Below are positions 53,909 through 60,994 of a stretch of 60,994 bases of DNA, piece by piece. The stretch comes from Selenomonadaceae bacterium. GTDB taxonomy: Bacteria; Bacillota; Negativicutes; Selenomonadales; Selenomonadaceae. The notes beneath the pieces were generated by a model. That model did not search any database. It worked only from the letters and a program-made list of their open reading frames with translations, and had not been told where the DNA came from. Made by a program: the position numbers and the translations under genes. The stretch covers positions 1 through 60,994 of the forward strand of contig JAFPVP010000139.1 in the NCBI GenBank assembly GCA_017412925.1, read 5' to 3'. The first letter of the stretch is position 1. Every line of letters starts with the position of its first letter.

Positions 53909-55153
53909 ATGCGGCAGGAAATTTCAATCGGGCTAAGTCAGCGGCTTGTCATGACGCCCGAACTGCGCCAATCGATAGAAATTTTGCAGATGTCCGCCGC
54001 CGAATTAAAGGAGACAATCGAACGGGAGCATTTGGAGAATCCGACGCTGGAGCTGGAGTATTTCGACGAGCCGCCAGCTTTCGACGCGGAAAAAATTTTC
54101 GAGCCGCCCGACACTTCGACGACGACGCTGGAAGAATTTTTAATGGAGCAAGCAATTTTTGTATTCGACGCGGAAGAATTATCGGCGGCAAAATTTTTAA
54201 TTGGCGCATTGGACGCGAACGGCTACTTGACGATTCCAATCGCGGACGCCGCGCAGATTTTGAACGTCGCGGAAAATTTTTTGTTGGAAATTTTGCGGCG
54301 CGTTCAAGCGTTGGAGCCGGCGGGAATCGGCGCGAGAAATTTGGCGGAGTGTTTGAAGTTGCAAGCCGAGCGCAAGGAAATTTTTTCGGGACTTGTCGCC
54401 GCGATTATCGAACGTCACTTGGAAAAAATCGCCGCGCACAAATTAAAAGACATTGCCCGCGCAGAAAATTCTTCGGTCGAGGAAGTTCGGCGGGCGATTG
54501 AAATTATCCGCGCGCTCAATCCCAAGCCCGGCAGTGCTTACGGCGGCGGCGTCACGAAATTTATTGTCCCCGACGTGCGCATAACCGAGGGCGGCGAAAT
54601 TTTTCTGAACAGCGCGAGCTTTCCCCGCGTGAAAATTTCCGAAGACTATTCCGACTTGAAAGACCTTGATGCGGAGACGAAAAATTATCTTGCGCAACAT
54701 TTGAATTCTGCGCGGCAACTTTTGCGGAATATTCGTCAGCGGGAGAAAACTTTGTTGCGCGTGGTCGAGGCGATTGTTCGGCGACAAGAAAAATTTTTGC
54801 GCAGGGGCTGGCATTTCCTTAAGCCTATGACAATGCGCGAACTTGCCGAGGAACTCAACCTGCACGAATCGACGATAAGCCGCGCCGTCGCGAACAAATT
54901 TGCGGAATTGCCGTTCGGCGTGGTGGAGCTTAGGAAAATTTTTTCGGCAAGCATATCAACGGAAGACGTGACCGCCGCAAAAGTCAAAGCGTTAATCGTC
55001 GAGCTGATAAAATCGGAAAATCCGCAACGCCCGCTGTCAGACAAATCGCTTGCAGAAATTTTATCGGCGCGTGGAATTTCGATAGCGCGGCGCACCGTCA
55101 TGAAGTATCGCGAACAGCTGGGGATTTTGTCTTCAGCCAAGCGACGCAAATAA
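53909..55153 (+). CDS. rpoN: RNA polymerase sigma-54 factor
   Basis: The 414-residue protein has the N-terminal Gln/Leu-rich activator region (QRLVMTPELRQSIEILQMSA), a core-binding domain and, at the end, the RpoN box ARRTVMKYRE that reads the -24 element. It is on the short side for RpoN but complete. A matching activator and a -24/-12 promoter lie 3-5 kb downstream on the other strand. Confidence 0.96.
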   Translation: MRQEISIGLSQRLVMTPELRQSIEILQMSAAELKETIEREHLENPTLELEYFDEPPAFDAEKIFEPPDTSTTTLEEFLMEQAIFVFDAEELSAAKFLIGALDANGYLTIPIADAAQILNVAENFLLEILRRVQALEPAGIGARNLAECLKLQAERKEIFSGLVAAIIERHLEKIAAHKLKDIARAENSSVEEVRRAIEIIRALNPKPGSAYGGGVTKFIVPDVRITEGGEIFLNSASFPRVKISEDYSDLKDLDAETKNYLAQHLNSARQLLRNIRQREKTLLRVVEAIVRRQEKFLRRGWHFLKPMTMRELAEELNLHESTISRAVANKFAELPFGVVELRKIFSASISTEDVTAAKVKALIVELIKSENPQRPLSDKSLAEILSARGISIARRTVMKYREQLGILSSAKRRK

Positions 55154-55158
55154 AAAAT

Positions 55159-55199
55159 AGCCCGTGAACTTTCGCAAGCTCGCGGGCTGAATTTTTTTT
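55159..55199. terminator. Bidirectional terminator between rpoN and the CobW gene
   Basis: AGCCCG/CGGGCT stem with extended pairing, followed by AATTTTTTTT on the plus strand, and with AAAAAA on its left giving a T-run on the minus strand. Confidence 0.85.
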
Positions 55200-55220
55200 C
55201 AACAAGAGGGGTTTATATGG

Positions 55221-56225
55221 TCAATATGGATTTGAAGTGACTTCTTCGATGACGGGCGCGGAGCCCAAAATATTTTGGAAGGCAATCAGCGACGCAATCA
55301 CACGTTGCGGGTCAAGCCCCTTCATGATGAAGACGATTTGTGAATTGCGCTCCTCGCCGTTCCAATCTTCCAAGTGATGCGGCGGGTGGATTATGTGTTG
55401 GACGCCGTTAATCACAATCGGACCTTCCTCGCCAACGTCAACCATGCCTTTAATTCGGAGCATTTTTTCGCCGTGCGCGTAAAGCAACATACTCATCCAC
55501 AAGCCAAACGATGTCCAATCGAGCGCGTCGTAAAATTTTATCGACATGGAGTGAATATCGTCGGCGTGCTTCATCTCGGAAAAATTTTCTCGGCGGGAAA
55601 TTTTTTCCATGCGATTTTGTCCGTCGCCGAAAATTATTTCGGGATTGATTTTGCCGTTCGCCGCTTGAAAAACTTTCGCCGCAGGGTTCAGACGGTTAAG
55701 TCTTTCGCGCATGAAGGCGACGGTTTCCTTTTCGACGAGGTCAGTTTTCGTGATGATAATCGTATCGGCAACGGCGATTTGCTTTAAGGATTCGGGATTG
55801 TTTTTCAGGTGGAGTTCGCCGTTCGCCGCGTCGAGGCAACAGACGATATTGGCGACGAAGTAGCGATTGGTTAGCAGAGGATCCATCAGAATTGAAAACA
55901 GAATCGGAGCGGGGTCGGCAAGTCCGGTCGTCTCAATTACGACGCGGTCAAGTGGAATTTCGCCGCGCTCGTACTCGTTCAGAATTTCTTTCAGCTCGTT
56001 AATCAAATCGTCGCGCATGTTGCAACAGATGCAACCGCCGCTCAAAAGTCGCGTGCGCTCCTCAATGCGCCGAATCAATCTGTGGTCGAGTCCTGCCTCG
56101 CCGAATTCGTTTATAATCGCCGCCGTGTTTTTAAAGCGTTCGTCCTTGAGCACGCGAGCCAGCACAGTCGTCTTGCCGCTGCCGAGAAAGCCCGTGACGA
56201 TTGTAATTGCTATCCGATTATCCAT
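55221..56225 (-). CDS. CobW-family GTPase metallochaperone
   Basis: The 334-residue product has the Walker A GFLGSGKT at 12-19, the metal-binding GGCICCNM with the CxCC motif at 65-68, and a C-terminal CobW domain (IKGMVDVG). The start at 56225 overlaps the stop of the 115-residue gene by 8 bp (ATGGATAA), so translation is coupled. COG0523 proteins deliver Zn, Co or Fe to client enzymes. The metal-dependent deacetylase of this operon is a likely client; that is inference. Confidence 0.92.
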   Translation of the reverse strand: MDNRIAITIVTGFLGSGKTTVLARVLKDERFKNTAAIINEFGEAGLDHRLIRRIEERTRLLSGGCICCNMRDDLINELKEILNEYERGEIPLDRVVIETTGLADPAPILFSILMDPLLTNRYFVANIVCCLDAANGELHLKNNPESLKQIAVADTIIITKTDLVEKETVAFMRERLNRLNPAAKVFQAANGKINPEIIFGDGQNRMEKISRRENFSEMKHADDIHSMSIKFYDALDWTSFGLWMSMLLYAHGEKMLRIKGMVDVGEEGPIVINGVQHIIHPPHHLEDWNGEERNSQIVFIMKGLDPQRVIASLIAFQNILGSAPVIEEVTSNPY

Positions 56226-56565
56226 GAGTTTTTTCCAGAGTTTGCAGGAAGGCGGGGTCGAGCGGGTCAAGCGTCCTGTGGCACATCTTTGACGCCGTTT
56301 GCCACATGTCGCCGAGACTGTTTACGACGTTGCTGACGCCCTTTTTATCGGAGAGAACGTATTTGCTCCCGTTCCAATCCTGCAACTTCAGCCCGTAGTA
56401 AGCGAGAATTTTATTGGCGACGGCGACGCGCTTAATCCTCATGCGCCGACGAGTCCTCTGCCCTTCGCCCGCGACGATTCGCGTCTTCCGCCGATATTCG
56501 CTGTCGTGGAGCGGCTGATCCGTCCAGTGAACGTTCATAATCAATTCGCCGCAAAGAACGCACAT
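56218..56565 (-). CDS. Uncharacterised 115-residue protein with N-terminal CxxC
   Basis: Strong GGAGGAGG site and tight coupling to the CobW gene support it as real. The protein starts MCVLCGELIMNVHWTD, with one CxxC and several His, then a basic region (RTRRRMRIKR) and an Asp/Trp segment LQDWNGSKYVLSDKKG. I do not recognise the family. Position between a deacetylase and a metallochaperone makes a metal-related role possible. Confidence 0.8.
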   Translation of the reverse strand: MCVLCGELIMNVHWTDQPLHDSEYRRKTRIVAGEGQRTRRRMRIKRVAVANKILAYYGLKLQDWNGSKYVLSDKKGVSNVVNSLGDMWQTASKMCHRTLDPLDPAFLQTLEKTHG

Positions 56566-56586
56566 AAACGCGCACCTCCTCCAAAA

Positions 56587-57471
56587 TTATTTTTTGCGCG
56601 GGAAACGTTTGATGAATTCGTCCGCCATTTCGTTAAGCGTGCACCAGCGAACGCCTTCAAACTTGTTGATGTGGTCGATTAAATGTTGGTGACAACCGAG
56701 CGATTTAATTCTGCCGGAAACGTCGGGGTGAATCGTCATCGGGAAGACGGCGAAGTCGTAGTTTTCGTAGACGTAATCGAACGAATCCTCCCACATGCCG
56801 AAGATGTCGTGCGGATTGTGGAAGCCGAAGCTGTTCGGAGATTTTTTAATGAACATGAGCGGCGGAATATCGTCCAAATCCCAGTTGGCGGGAATTTCAA
56901 CGAGGTCGGTCTCTTCGCCACGGATTAAAGGTTTCATCCACGTGGAGGCGGGCTGCGAGTAATCAATCTTGCTCCAGCTGTCGCCGATTCTGACGTAGTA
57001 GGGCATGCAGTCATGGTGCATAAGCGAATGGTCGTATTTGATGCCGTACTTCTTCAAAAGTTTGTCGGTGACGTTGGAGAATTCCCACCAAGGCGCGACG
57101 TAGCCGGTCGGACCTTTGCCGGTCAGCGCGGTGATAAGCTCAATGCTCTTGACGAGAATATCTTCTTCCTGCTGCGGCGTGAGGGCGATGGGATTTTCGT
57201 GCGCGTAGCCGTGTGCGCCGATTTCGTGACCGTCCGCGACGATCATTTTCATCTGTTCGGGGAAAGTTTCAATCGAGTGACCGGGCGCGAACCACGTAAC
57301 CTTGATGTTGTTCTTCTTGAAGAGTTTGAGCAGGCGGGGAATGCCGACTTCGCCCGCGAACAGACCGCGAGAAATATCGTCGGGGGAATCTTCGCCGCCG
57401 TAGGAGCCGAGCCAACCAGCAACCGCGTCGATGTCAACGCCGTAGCCGACAAGGATAGTTTTTTCTGCCAT
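56587..57471 (-). CDS. Polysaccharide deacetylase (CE4, PgdA/PuuE-like)
   Basis: The 294-residue protein has the CE4 metal set: D13/D15 in GVDIDAV and H87-x3-H91 in [10 protein letters not shown]. It has no signal peptide, so it is cytoplasmic, like the H. pylori PgdA/PuuE (allantoinase-type) subgroup rather than wall-bound enzymes. With a nitrilase in the same operon, a small amide or ureide is a more likely substrate than chitin; this is inference. Confidence 0.87.
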   Translation of the reverse strand: MAEKTILVGYGVDIDAVAGWLGSYGGEDSPDDISRGLFAGEVGIPRLLKLFKKNNIKVTWFAPGHSIETFPEQMKMIVADGHEIGAHGYAHENPIALTPQQEEDILVKSIELITALTGKGPTGYVAPWWEFSNVTDKLLKKYGIKYDHSLMHHDCMPYYVRIGDSWSKIDYSQPASTWMKPLIRGEETDLVEIPANWDLDDIPPLMFIKKSPNSFGFHNPHDIFGMWEDSFDYVYENYDFAVFPMTIHPDVSGRIKSLGCHQHLIDHINKFEGVRWCTLNEMADEFIKRFPRKK

Positions 57472-57539
57472 TTTGATAACCTCCCAAAAATTTTTTTATC
57501 ACGAAGCGGATATTGAGCCTCGCATATTTCAAACATACG

Positions 57540-58337
57540 CTAGAAATTTTGGTTATAAAGTTTTTTGTTCAAGTCGCGGAGATAGGGCAAGGTGCTCCGC
57601 ATTTTTTTAGTTGCGTCCAAATTAATTTCCGCGCAAACAATTCTTTCCTCTTCGATACCCGCCGCCGCCAAAATTGTAGCATCGGGCGCAACGATTCTGC
57701 TCAAACCGCCGAAGACCGAATCCGAATCTTGACCGCAACGATTGCAGGCGATAACGAACGCGCCGTTCTCCAACGCCCGACTTTTCGACGCGATGTCCCA
57801 GGCGTAGTAGCGAGCCTTCCCGAACGCCGACGGGTAAATCAAAATGTCCGCGCCCTTCTGAACTTGAATTCGCGCCTGTTCGGGAAAACCGATTTCGTAG
57901 CAGATGAGAATTCCGACCGTCGCGAACGGCAACTTGATGACGCCGATAGAATTTCCCTTGCTGAAACGTTTGACCTCGTCGCCCCAAAGATGCATTTTGC
58001 GATGCGTGCCGATTAGACCCTCCGCGCCGACGATTATCGCCGTGTCGTAAACTTTTTTATCCTCTCCTTTCTCAAGGACAGCTCCCGCGATGTAAGCGTC
58101 GTACTTTTCGGCAAGCACTTGCAAACGAGCGGTCGTCTGTCCGGGAATTTCTTCCGCCAAGTCTCTGTCTCGGAGCTCGACGCGGTAACCCGTGCTGAAA
58201 AGTTCGGGCAAGACGATTAACTTTGCGCCTTTCGACGCCGCCTCGGCAATCAGATTCTCGGCATGAGCGAGATTTTTTTCCTTGTCGTAAGGAGTGCAGT
58301 CCATTTGCACGGACGCTGCGATTAATCTGTTCGCCAT
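57540..58337 (-). CDS. Carbon-nitrogen (nitrilase-family) hydrolase
   Basis: Amidase of the nitrilase superfamily with the catalytic triad E45 (VLPELFSTG), K114 (HRKMHLWGDE) and C146 (LICYEIGFPE). The start at 58337 gives 265 residues; an upstream frame extension to 58382 would precede the predicted transcription start. It is the first gene of the sigma-54 operon. The substrate is unknown. Confidence 0.9.
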   Translation of the reverse strand: MANRLIAASVQMDCTPYDKEKNLAHAENLIAEAASKGAKLIVLPELFSTGYRVELRDRDLAEEIPGQTTARLQVLAEKYDAYIAGAVLEKGEDKKVYDTAIIVGAEGLIGTHRKMHLWGDEVKRFSKGNSIGVIKLPFATVGILICYEIGFPEQARIQVQKGADILIYPSAFGKARYYAWDIASKSRALENGAFVIACNRCGQDSDSVFGGLSRIVAPDATILAAAGIEEERIVCAEINLDATKKMRSTLPYLRDLNKKLYNQNF

Positions 58338-58377
58338 GTTGTTCGCCTCTTTTCCTTTTGCCTTCAACTTTTTATAA

Positions 58378-58394
58378 AGCAAATTTTATGCCAG
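58378..58394 (-). promoter_or_regulatory. Sigma-54 (-24/-12) promoter of the nitrilase operon
   Basis: On the minus strand CTGGCATAAAATTTGCT matches the consensus YTGGCACGRNNNTTGCW in all fixed positions except CG to TA. GG and GC are separated by exactly 10 bases. Transcription would start near 58367, 30 bases before the ATG. Confidence 0.82.
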
Positions 58395-58446
58395 AAAATT
58401 TTTCCCGCCAATATGCGCTCTGAAAATTTTTTGACGGAAATTTTTA

Positions 58447-58473
58447 TGCGCGGAGTAATATCGATTATGCACA
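58447..58473 (-). promoter_or_regulatory. Possible activator site (dyad TGYGC-N17-GCRCA)
   Basis: TGCGC and GCACA form an imperfect dyad around ATCGAT, about 80-106 bp upstream of the predicted start, the usual distance for an enhancer-binding protein. Confidence 0.35.
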
Positions 58474-58483
58474 GCGGAATAAA

Positions 58484-60187
58484 TTATTTTTTGCTGAGCT
58501 TGCGGCTGACGGTGCTCTGATTGATTCCGAGGGCTTCGGCGATGGCGGTCGTCGTTTTAAATTTTCTCCGCGCCATTGCCAAAAGTTTTTTCTCCAAAAT
58601 TTTCTGCGCCTCCTTGAGCGGAATGATTTCGTTCACGTGAACGACTTCGCCCGCGTCCGCCGTGATTAATGCTTCGGGTAAACTCTCCACGCCGATTAGC
58701 GATTGCGGCGACAATACGACCATACGCTCCACCGCGTGCTGAAGTTCGCGGACATTGCCGTCCCAAGAATAGCGGAAAAATGCGTCCATCACTTCCGGCG
58801 AAAATTTGCAGTCCAGATTGTATTTGCGATTGTACTTTTCCAGAAACGCCAGCGACAACGGCAGAATATCTTCGCGCCGCTCGTGCAAGGGCGGTATGTG
58901 AATTTGCACGACGTTCAGCCGATAATACAAATCCTTGCGGAAATTCCCGCGCTCAATCTCCTCCAGCAAATTTTTATTCGTCGCCGCGATTATCCGCACG
59001 TCGAGCTTTTTTAATTTCGTGCCGCCCACGCGCATGAATTCTTTTTCCTGAAGGACGCGCAAAAATTTTGCCTGCATGTTGATTGGAATTTCGCTGATCT
59101 CGTCGAGAAAAAGTGTCCCGTGATTCGCCAGCTCAAAAAGTCCCGGCTTGCCGCTACGTTCGGCTCCGGTGAAGGCTCCGCGTTCATAGCCGAAAAGTTC
59201 CGATTCAAAAAGCGTCGGCGGTATCGCGCTACAATTTATTTTTATGTACGGCTTATCTGCGCGGCGGCTCTTCGTGGCGATTAAGTTCGCTAAAACTTCC
59301 TTGCCGACGCCCGACTCGCCCGTTATCAAAATTGCAACGTCCGTCTCGCTGACTTTCATCGCCCGCGAAAAAACTTTCTGCATTTCGGGGCTCGCCGCTA
59401 TGAACGAATTATTTTCTTTCTCCTGCAGACGACTGAGCGCAAGTTCCCGCTTGTAGCCGTCGAGTAAAAGCCGCGTCTCCTCCAGCTCTTTTGACAAGTC
59501 GTTTTCGTTCGGGATTATCCGCGACGTGTTTATCACCCGAATAATTTTGCCCGCCTCGTTCTGAATGGGCGTGCCCATGACCAAAAGTTTTTTGCCCGTC
59601 GCCGTCGTTTGAATTGCCTGCACGCGCCGCTTAGACTCCAAGACCATGCGCGTTATCGACGGGTAATAAATTTTTTCGCGCTCCAAATCGTAGACACTTT
59701 TGCCGACGAGAAATTTTGCGTCGACGCCCCAAATCGAATTCGCCGCCGAGCTGACTTCCAAAGTAATCCCGTCGCCGTCGCTGGCGTAAATCACGTCCCA
59801 ATTCGTCTCAAAAAGTTTGTGGATGTCCTCCGTCATGTTGCTGTAGTTTAACTCCATGTAGCCCGCCGAACCCGCGCCGTGGCTATGGAAGCGCATCTCC
59901 AACGCGCCGCGCAGTTCCGTTTCGGAAAAAATGTTGCTAAGGACGACCAAGTCTTCGTTCTCGCGGAAAATCAATTTAGTCTCCGTCGGATATTCGAGGG
60001 CGTTGACGATTTGTTGAGAGCCGGAAATTTTTTTTATGTCCTTGCCCAAAATTTTATCGGGCGACAAATTTTTTGCCTTGCAGTAGTCGCGATTGGCTTT
60101 GATGATTTTGCCGGTCTTGTCCGTGACGACGATTTCACAGGGTAGCGCGTCGAGGAGAGCCTGCTCCGAAATTCCGTGCTTAATCAA
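58484..60187 (-). CDS. Sigma-54-dependent activator (PAS-PAS-AAA+-HTH)
   Basis: The 567-residue activator has a first PAS-like domain (about 8-80), a second (about 125-225), a coiled linker, and the AAA+ domain with Walker A GESGVGKE (290-297), GAFTGA (337-342) and Walker B LFLDE (359-363). A C-terminal HTH follows (about 545-565). The start is a TTG at 60187 with AAAGGAG, overlapping the stop of the short upstream frame. It is the obvious regulator of the nitrilase operon through the adjacent -24/-12 promoter. Confidence 0.93.
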   Translation of the reverse strand: MIKHGISEQALLDALPCEIVVTDKTGKIIKANRDYCKAKNLSPDKILGKDIKKISGSQQIVNALEYPTETKLIFRENEDLVVLSNIFSETELRGALEMRFHSHGAGSAGYMELNYSNMTEDIHKLFETNWDVIYASDGDGITLEVSSAANSIWGVDAKFLVGKSVYDLEREKIYYPSITRMVLESKRRVQAIQTTATGKKLLVMGTPIQNEAGKIIRVINTSRIIPNENDLSKELEETRLLLDGYKRELALSRLQEKENNSFIAASPEMQKVFSRAMKVSETDVAILITGESGVGKEVLANLIATKSRRADKPYIKINCSAIPPTLFESELFGYERGAFTGAERSGKPGLFELANHGTLFLDEISEIPINMQAKFLRVLQEKEFMRVGGTKLKKLDVRIIAATNKNLLEEIERGNFRKDLYYRLNVVQIHIPPLHERREDILPLSLAFLEKYNRKYNLDCKFSPEVMDAFFRYSWDGNVRELQHAVERMVVLSPQSLIGVESLPEALITADAGEVVHVNEIIPLKEAQKILEKKLLAMARRKFKTTTAIAEALGINQSTVSRKLSKK

Positions 60188-60456
60188 TTTCCGTCAACTC
60201 CTTTTGCCGAAAAAATTTTATTATGCGGCGGACTTTTTGCCCTGAAGATTTTGCCCGCCTTGTCCGCAGTGACAGTTTCGCAGGGCAGCGCGTCGAGGAA
60301 AATTTTTTTACTGAAAAAATTTTTGTCGGGCGGAAAATTTTTTGACTTGTAGTGGTCGCGGTTCGCCCTGAAAATTTTGCCCGCTTTGTCCGTGATGATA
60401 GTTTCGCAGGGCAACGTGCCAAGAAAAATTTGTTCTGAAATTCCGTGCTTGATCAA
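60184..60456 (-). pseudogene. Duplicated 5' end of the sigma-54 activator gene (short PAS-like frame)
   Basis: A TTG at 60456 with AAAGGAG starts a 90-residue frame, LIKHGISEQIFLGTLPCET, that repeats the activator's first 45 residues (MIKHGISEQALLDALPCE), then a second degraded copy with LDALPCETVTADKAGK. It ends on a TGA that overlaps the real activator start. The ribosome site is duplicated with it. It is most likely a decaying partial duplication, though translation coupling to the activator is possible. Confidence 0.8.
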
Positions 60457-60492
60457 TTTCCGTCCGCTCCTTTCCATTTTGCTGCCAAAATA

Positions 60493-60948
60493 TCAGTTTT
60501 GCTCGTCCTTAGTCAACAGCCTCGCAGATTTATCAGAAATTATTCCGAGAAAAATTCCGCAAGCGAGTCCGATGGCAGTCAATGCCGATTCGCCGCCCAA
60601 AGCCATCACCGCGTAATAAGTCGCGTTGCCGATAAAAGTTCCGGGGATAAAGCTCAAAAGTTCAACGTGCGCTTGCCAACACATAATCCCCGCGAAAATT
60701 ATCGTGAAGAAATAATACGGCACGTCGGGAAAAATTCCGCAGAGCGCAGTCGTCACCAGCCCCCAAAAAACGCCGCTCATGTTTGAACAAAGACCGAGCT
60801 TGACGCCCTTGACGCCGCCGCCCGCCGCAAAATAAGTTGCCCAGCCCAAAAAGCCCGCGAAACTTATCAGCCCGATATTGTCCGCCGCCAAGCACCACGC
60901 GCCCGCCAAAATCCCGACTGTCACGCCGACAGAAATTAGGTAAGTCAT
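60493..60948 (-). CDS. DUF1097 family membrane protein
   Basis: The start at 60948 is fixed by GAGGAGG; an upstream GTG at 60993 in frame has none visible. Product 151 residues with four or five hydrophobic helices and few charges, matching DUF1097 (YcdZ-type) inner-membrane proteins of unknown transport or scaffold role. It precedes the sigma-54 activator and may be part of the same unit. Bases 60949-60994 show no other gene. Confidence 0.82.
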   Translation of the reverse strand: MTYLISVGVTVGILAGAWCLAADNIGLISFAGFLGWATYFAAGGGVKGVKLGLCSNMSGVFWGLVTTALCGIFPDVPYYFFTIIFAGIMCWQAHVELLSFIPGTFIGNATYYAVMALGGESALTAIGLACGIFLGIISDKSARLLTKDEQN

Positions 60949-60994
60949 CGTTATCGCCTCCTCTGCCAAAATAAAAAGCAAGCCGCGTGCCAAA

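Noticed and set aside
1-60994. CRISPR array, tRNA or rRNA genes, transposases, integrases, phage genes
   Set aside because: Looked for repeats with regular spacers and for recognisable RNA or mobile-element sequence; the only regular repeats are the coding 264-bp units.
1-60994. Very frequent AAAATTTT words across the window
   Set aside because: They mostly arise in coding frames from Lys-Ile-Phe or Glu-Asn-Phe codon runs in a genome preferring AAA, ATT and TTT; no regular spacing was seen.

Overview
This window looks like a chromosomal piece from an anaerobic member of the Firmicutes, most probably the Negativicutes (Selenomonadales-like). The evidence is indirect: a rapZ-yvcK-whiA block, a SCIFF peptide gene, DUF5693, DUF2993, DUF4446 and an FtsA-like ATPase are Firmicute features, while the LPP20-type secreted protein, RTX proteins and surface glycosyltransferases suit a diderm Firmicute. 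No rRNA, tRNA, CRISPR array, phage or insertion sequence was recognised.

Layout. 1-2547 is the 5' part of a very long RTX-like repeat protein (minus strand, running off the left edge). 3063-6909 carries yitT-like, MBL-fold hydrolase, greA and purD on the plus strand. 13480-6961 (minus) is one long operon: Cof-type phosphatase, rapZ, yvcK, whiA, DUF4446, M23 peptidase, htpX. 13529-24074 (minus) holds an RTX metalloprotease, an LPP20-like protein, a thioesterase, the SCIFF peptide gene, polyprenyl synthase, M18 aminopeptidase, dus, coaX, a TupA-like ATP-grasp protein and a double-receiver protein. 24083-32502 is a complete glycogen operon read glgC-glgD-glgP-glgB-glgA.

32661-50621 is a surface-glycan island. 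Seven GT8 paralogues lie in two opposed arrays (four minus, three plus) around DUF5693, DUF2993, prfB, a GT61 glycosyltransferase, a FakA-like protein and an FtsA-like ATPase. After it come a PLP decarboxylase (minus), then mrdA and rpoN (plus). 55221-60948 (minus) is a sigma-54-controlled unit: DUF1097 membrane protein, a PAS/AAA+/HTH activator, and behind a near-consensus -24/-12 promoter a nitrilase, a polysaccharide deacetylase, an unknown 115-residue protein and a CobW GTPase. RpoN itself is encoded next door.

Most notable result: four glycan genes contain runs of 7-9 C/G, all preceded on one strand by ATA (ATACCCCCCC). In two GT8 genes the run sits at exactly codon 32 and its present length puts the gene out of frame (OFF); in the TupA-like and GT61 genes the run is in frame (ON). 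This looks like a slipped-strand phase-variation system for surface glycans. A second theme is recent partial tandem duplication of gene ends: an MBL 3' end, a greA 3' end, a thioesterase 3' end and the 5' end of the sigma-54 activator.
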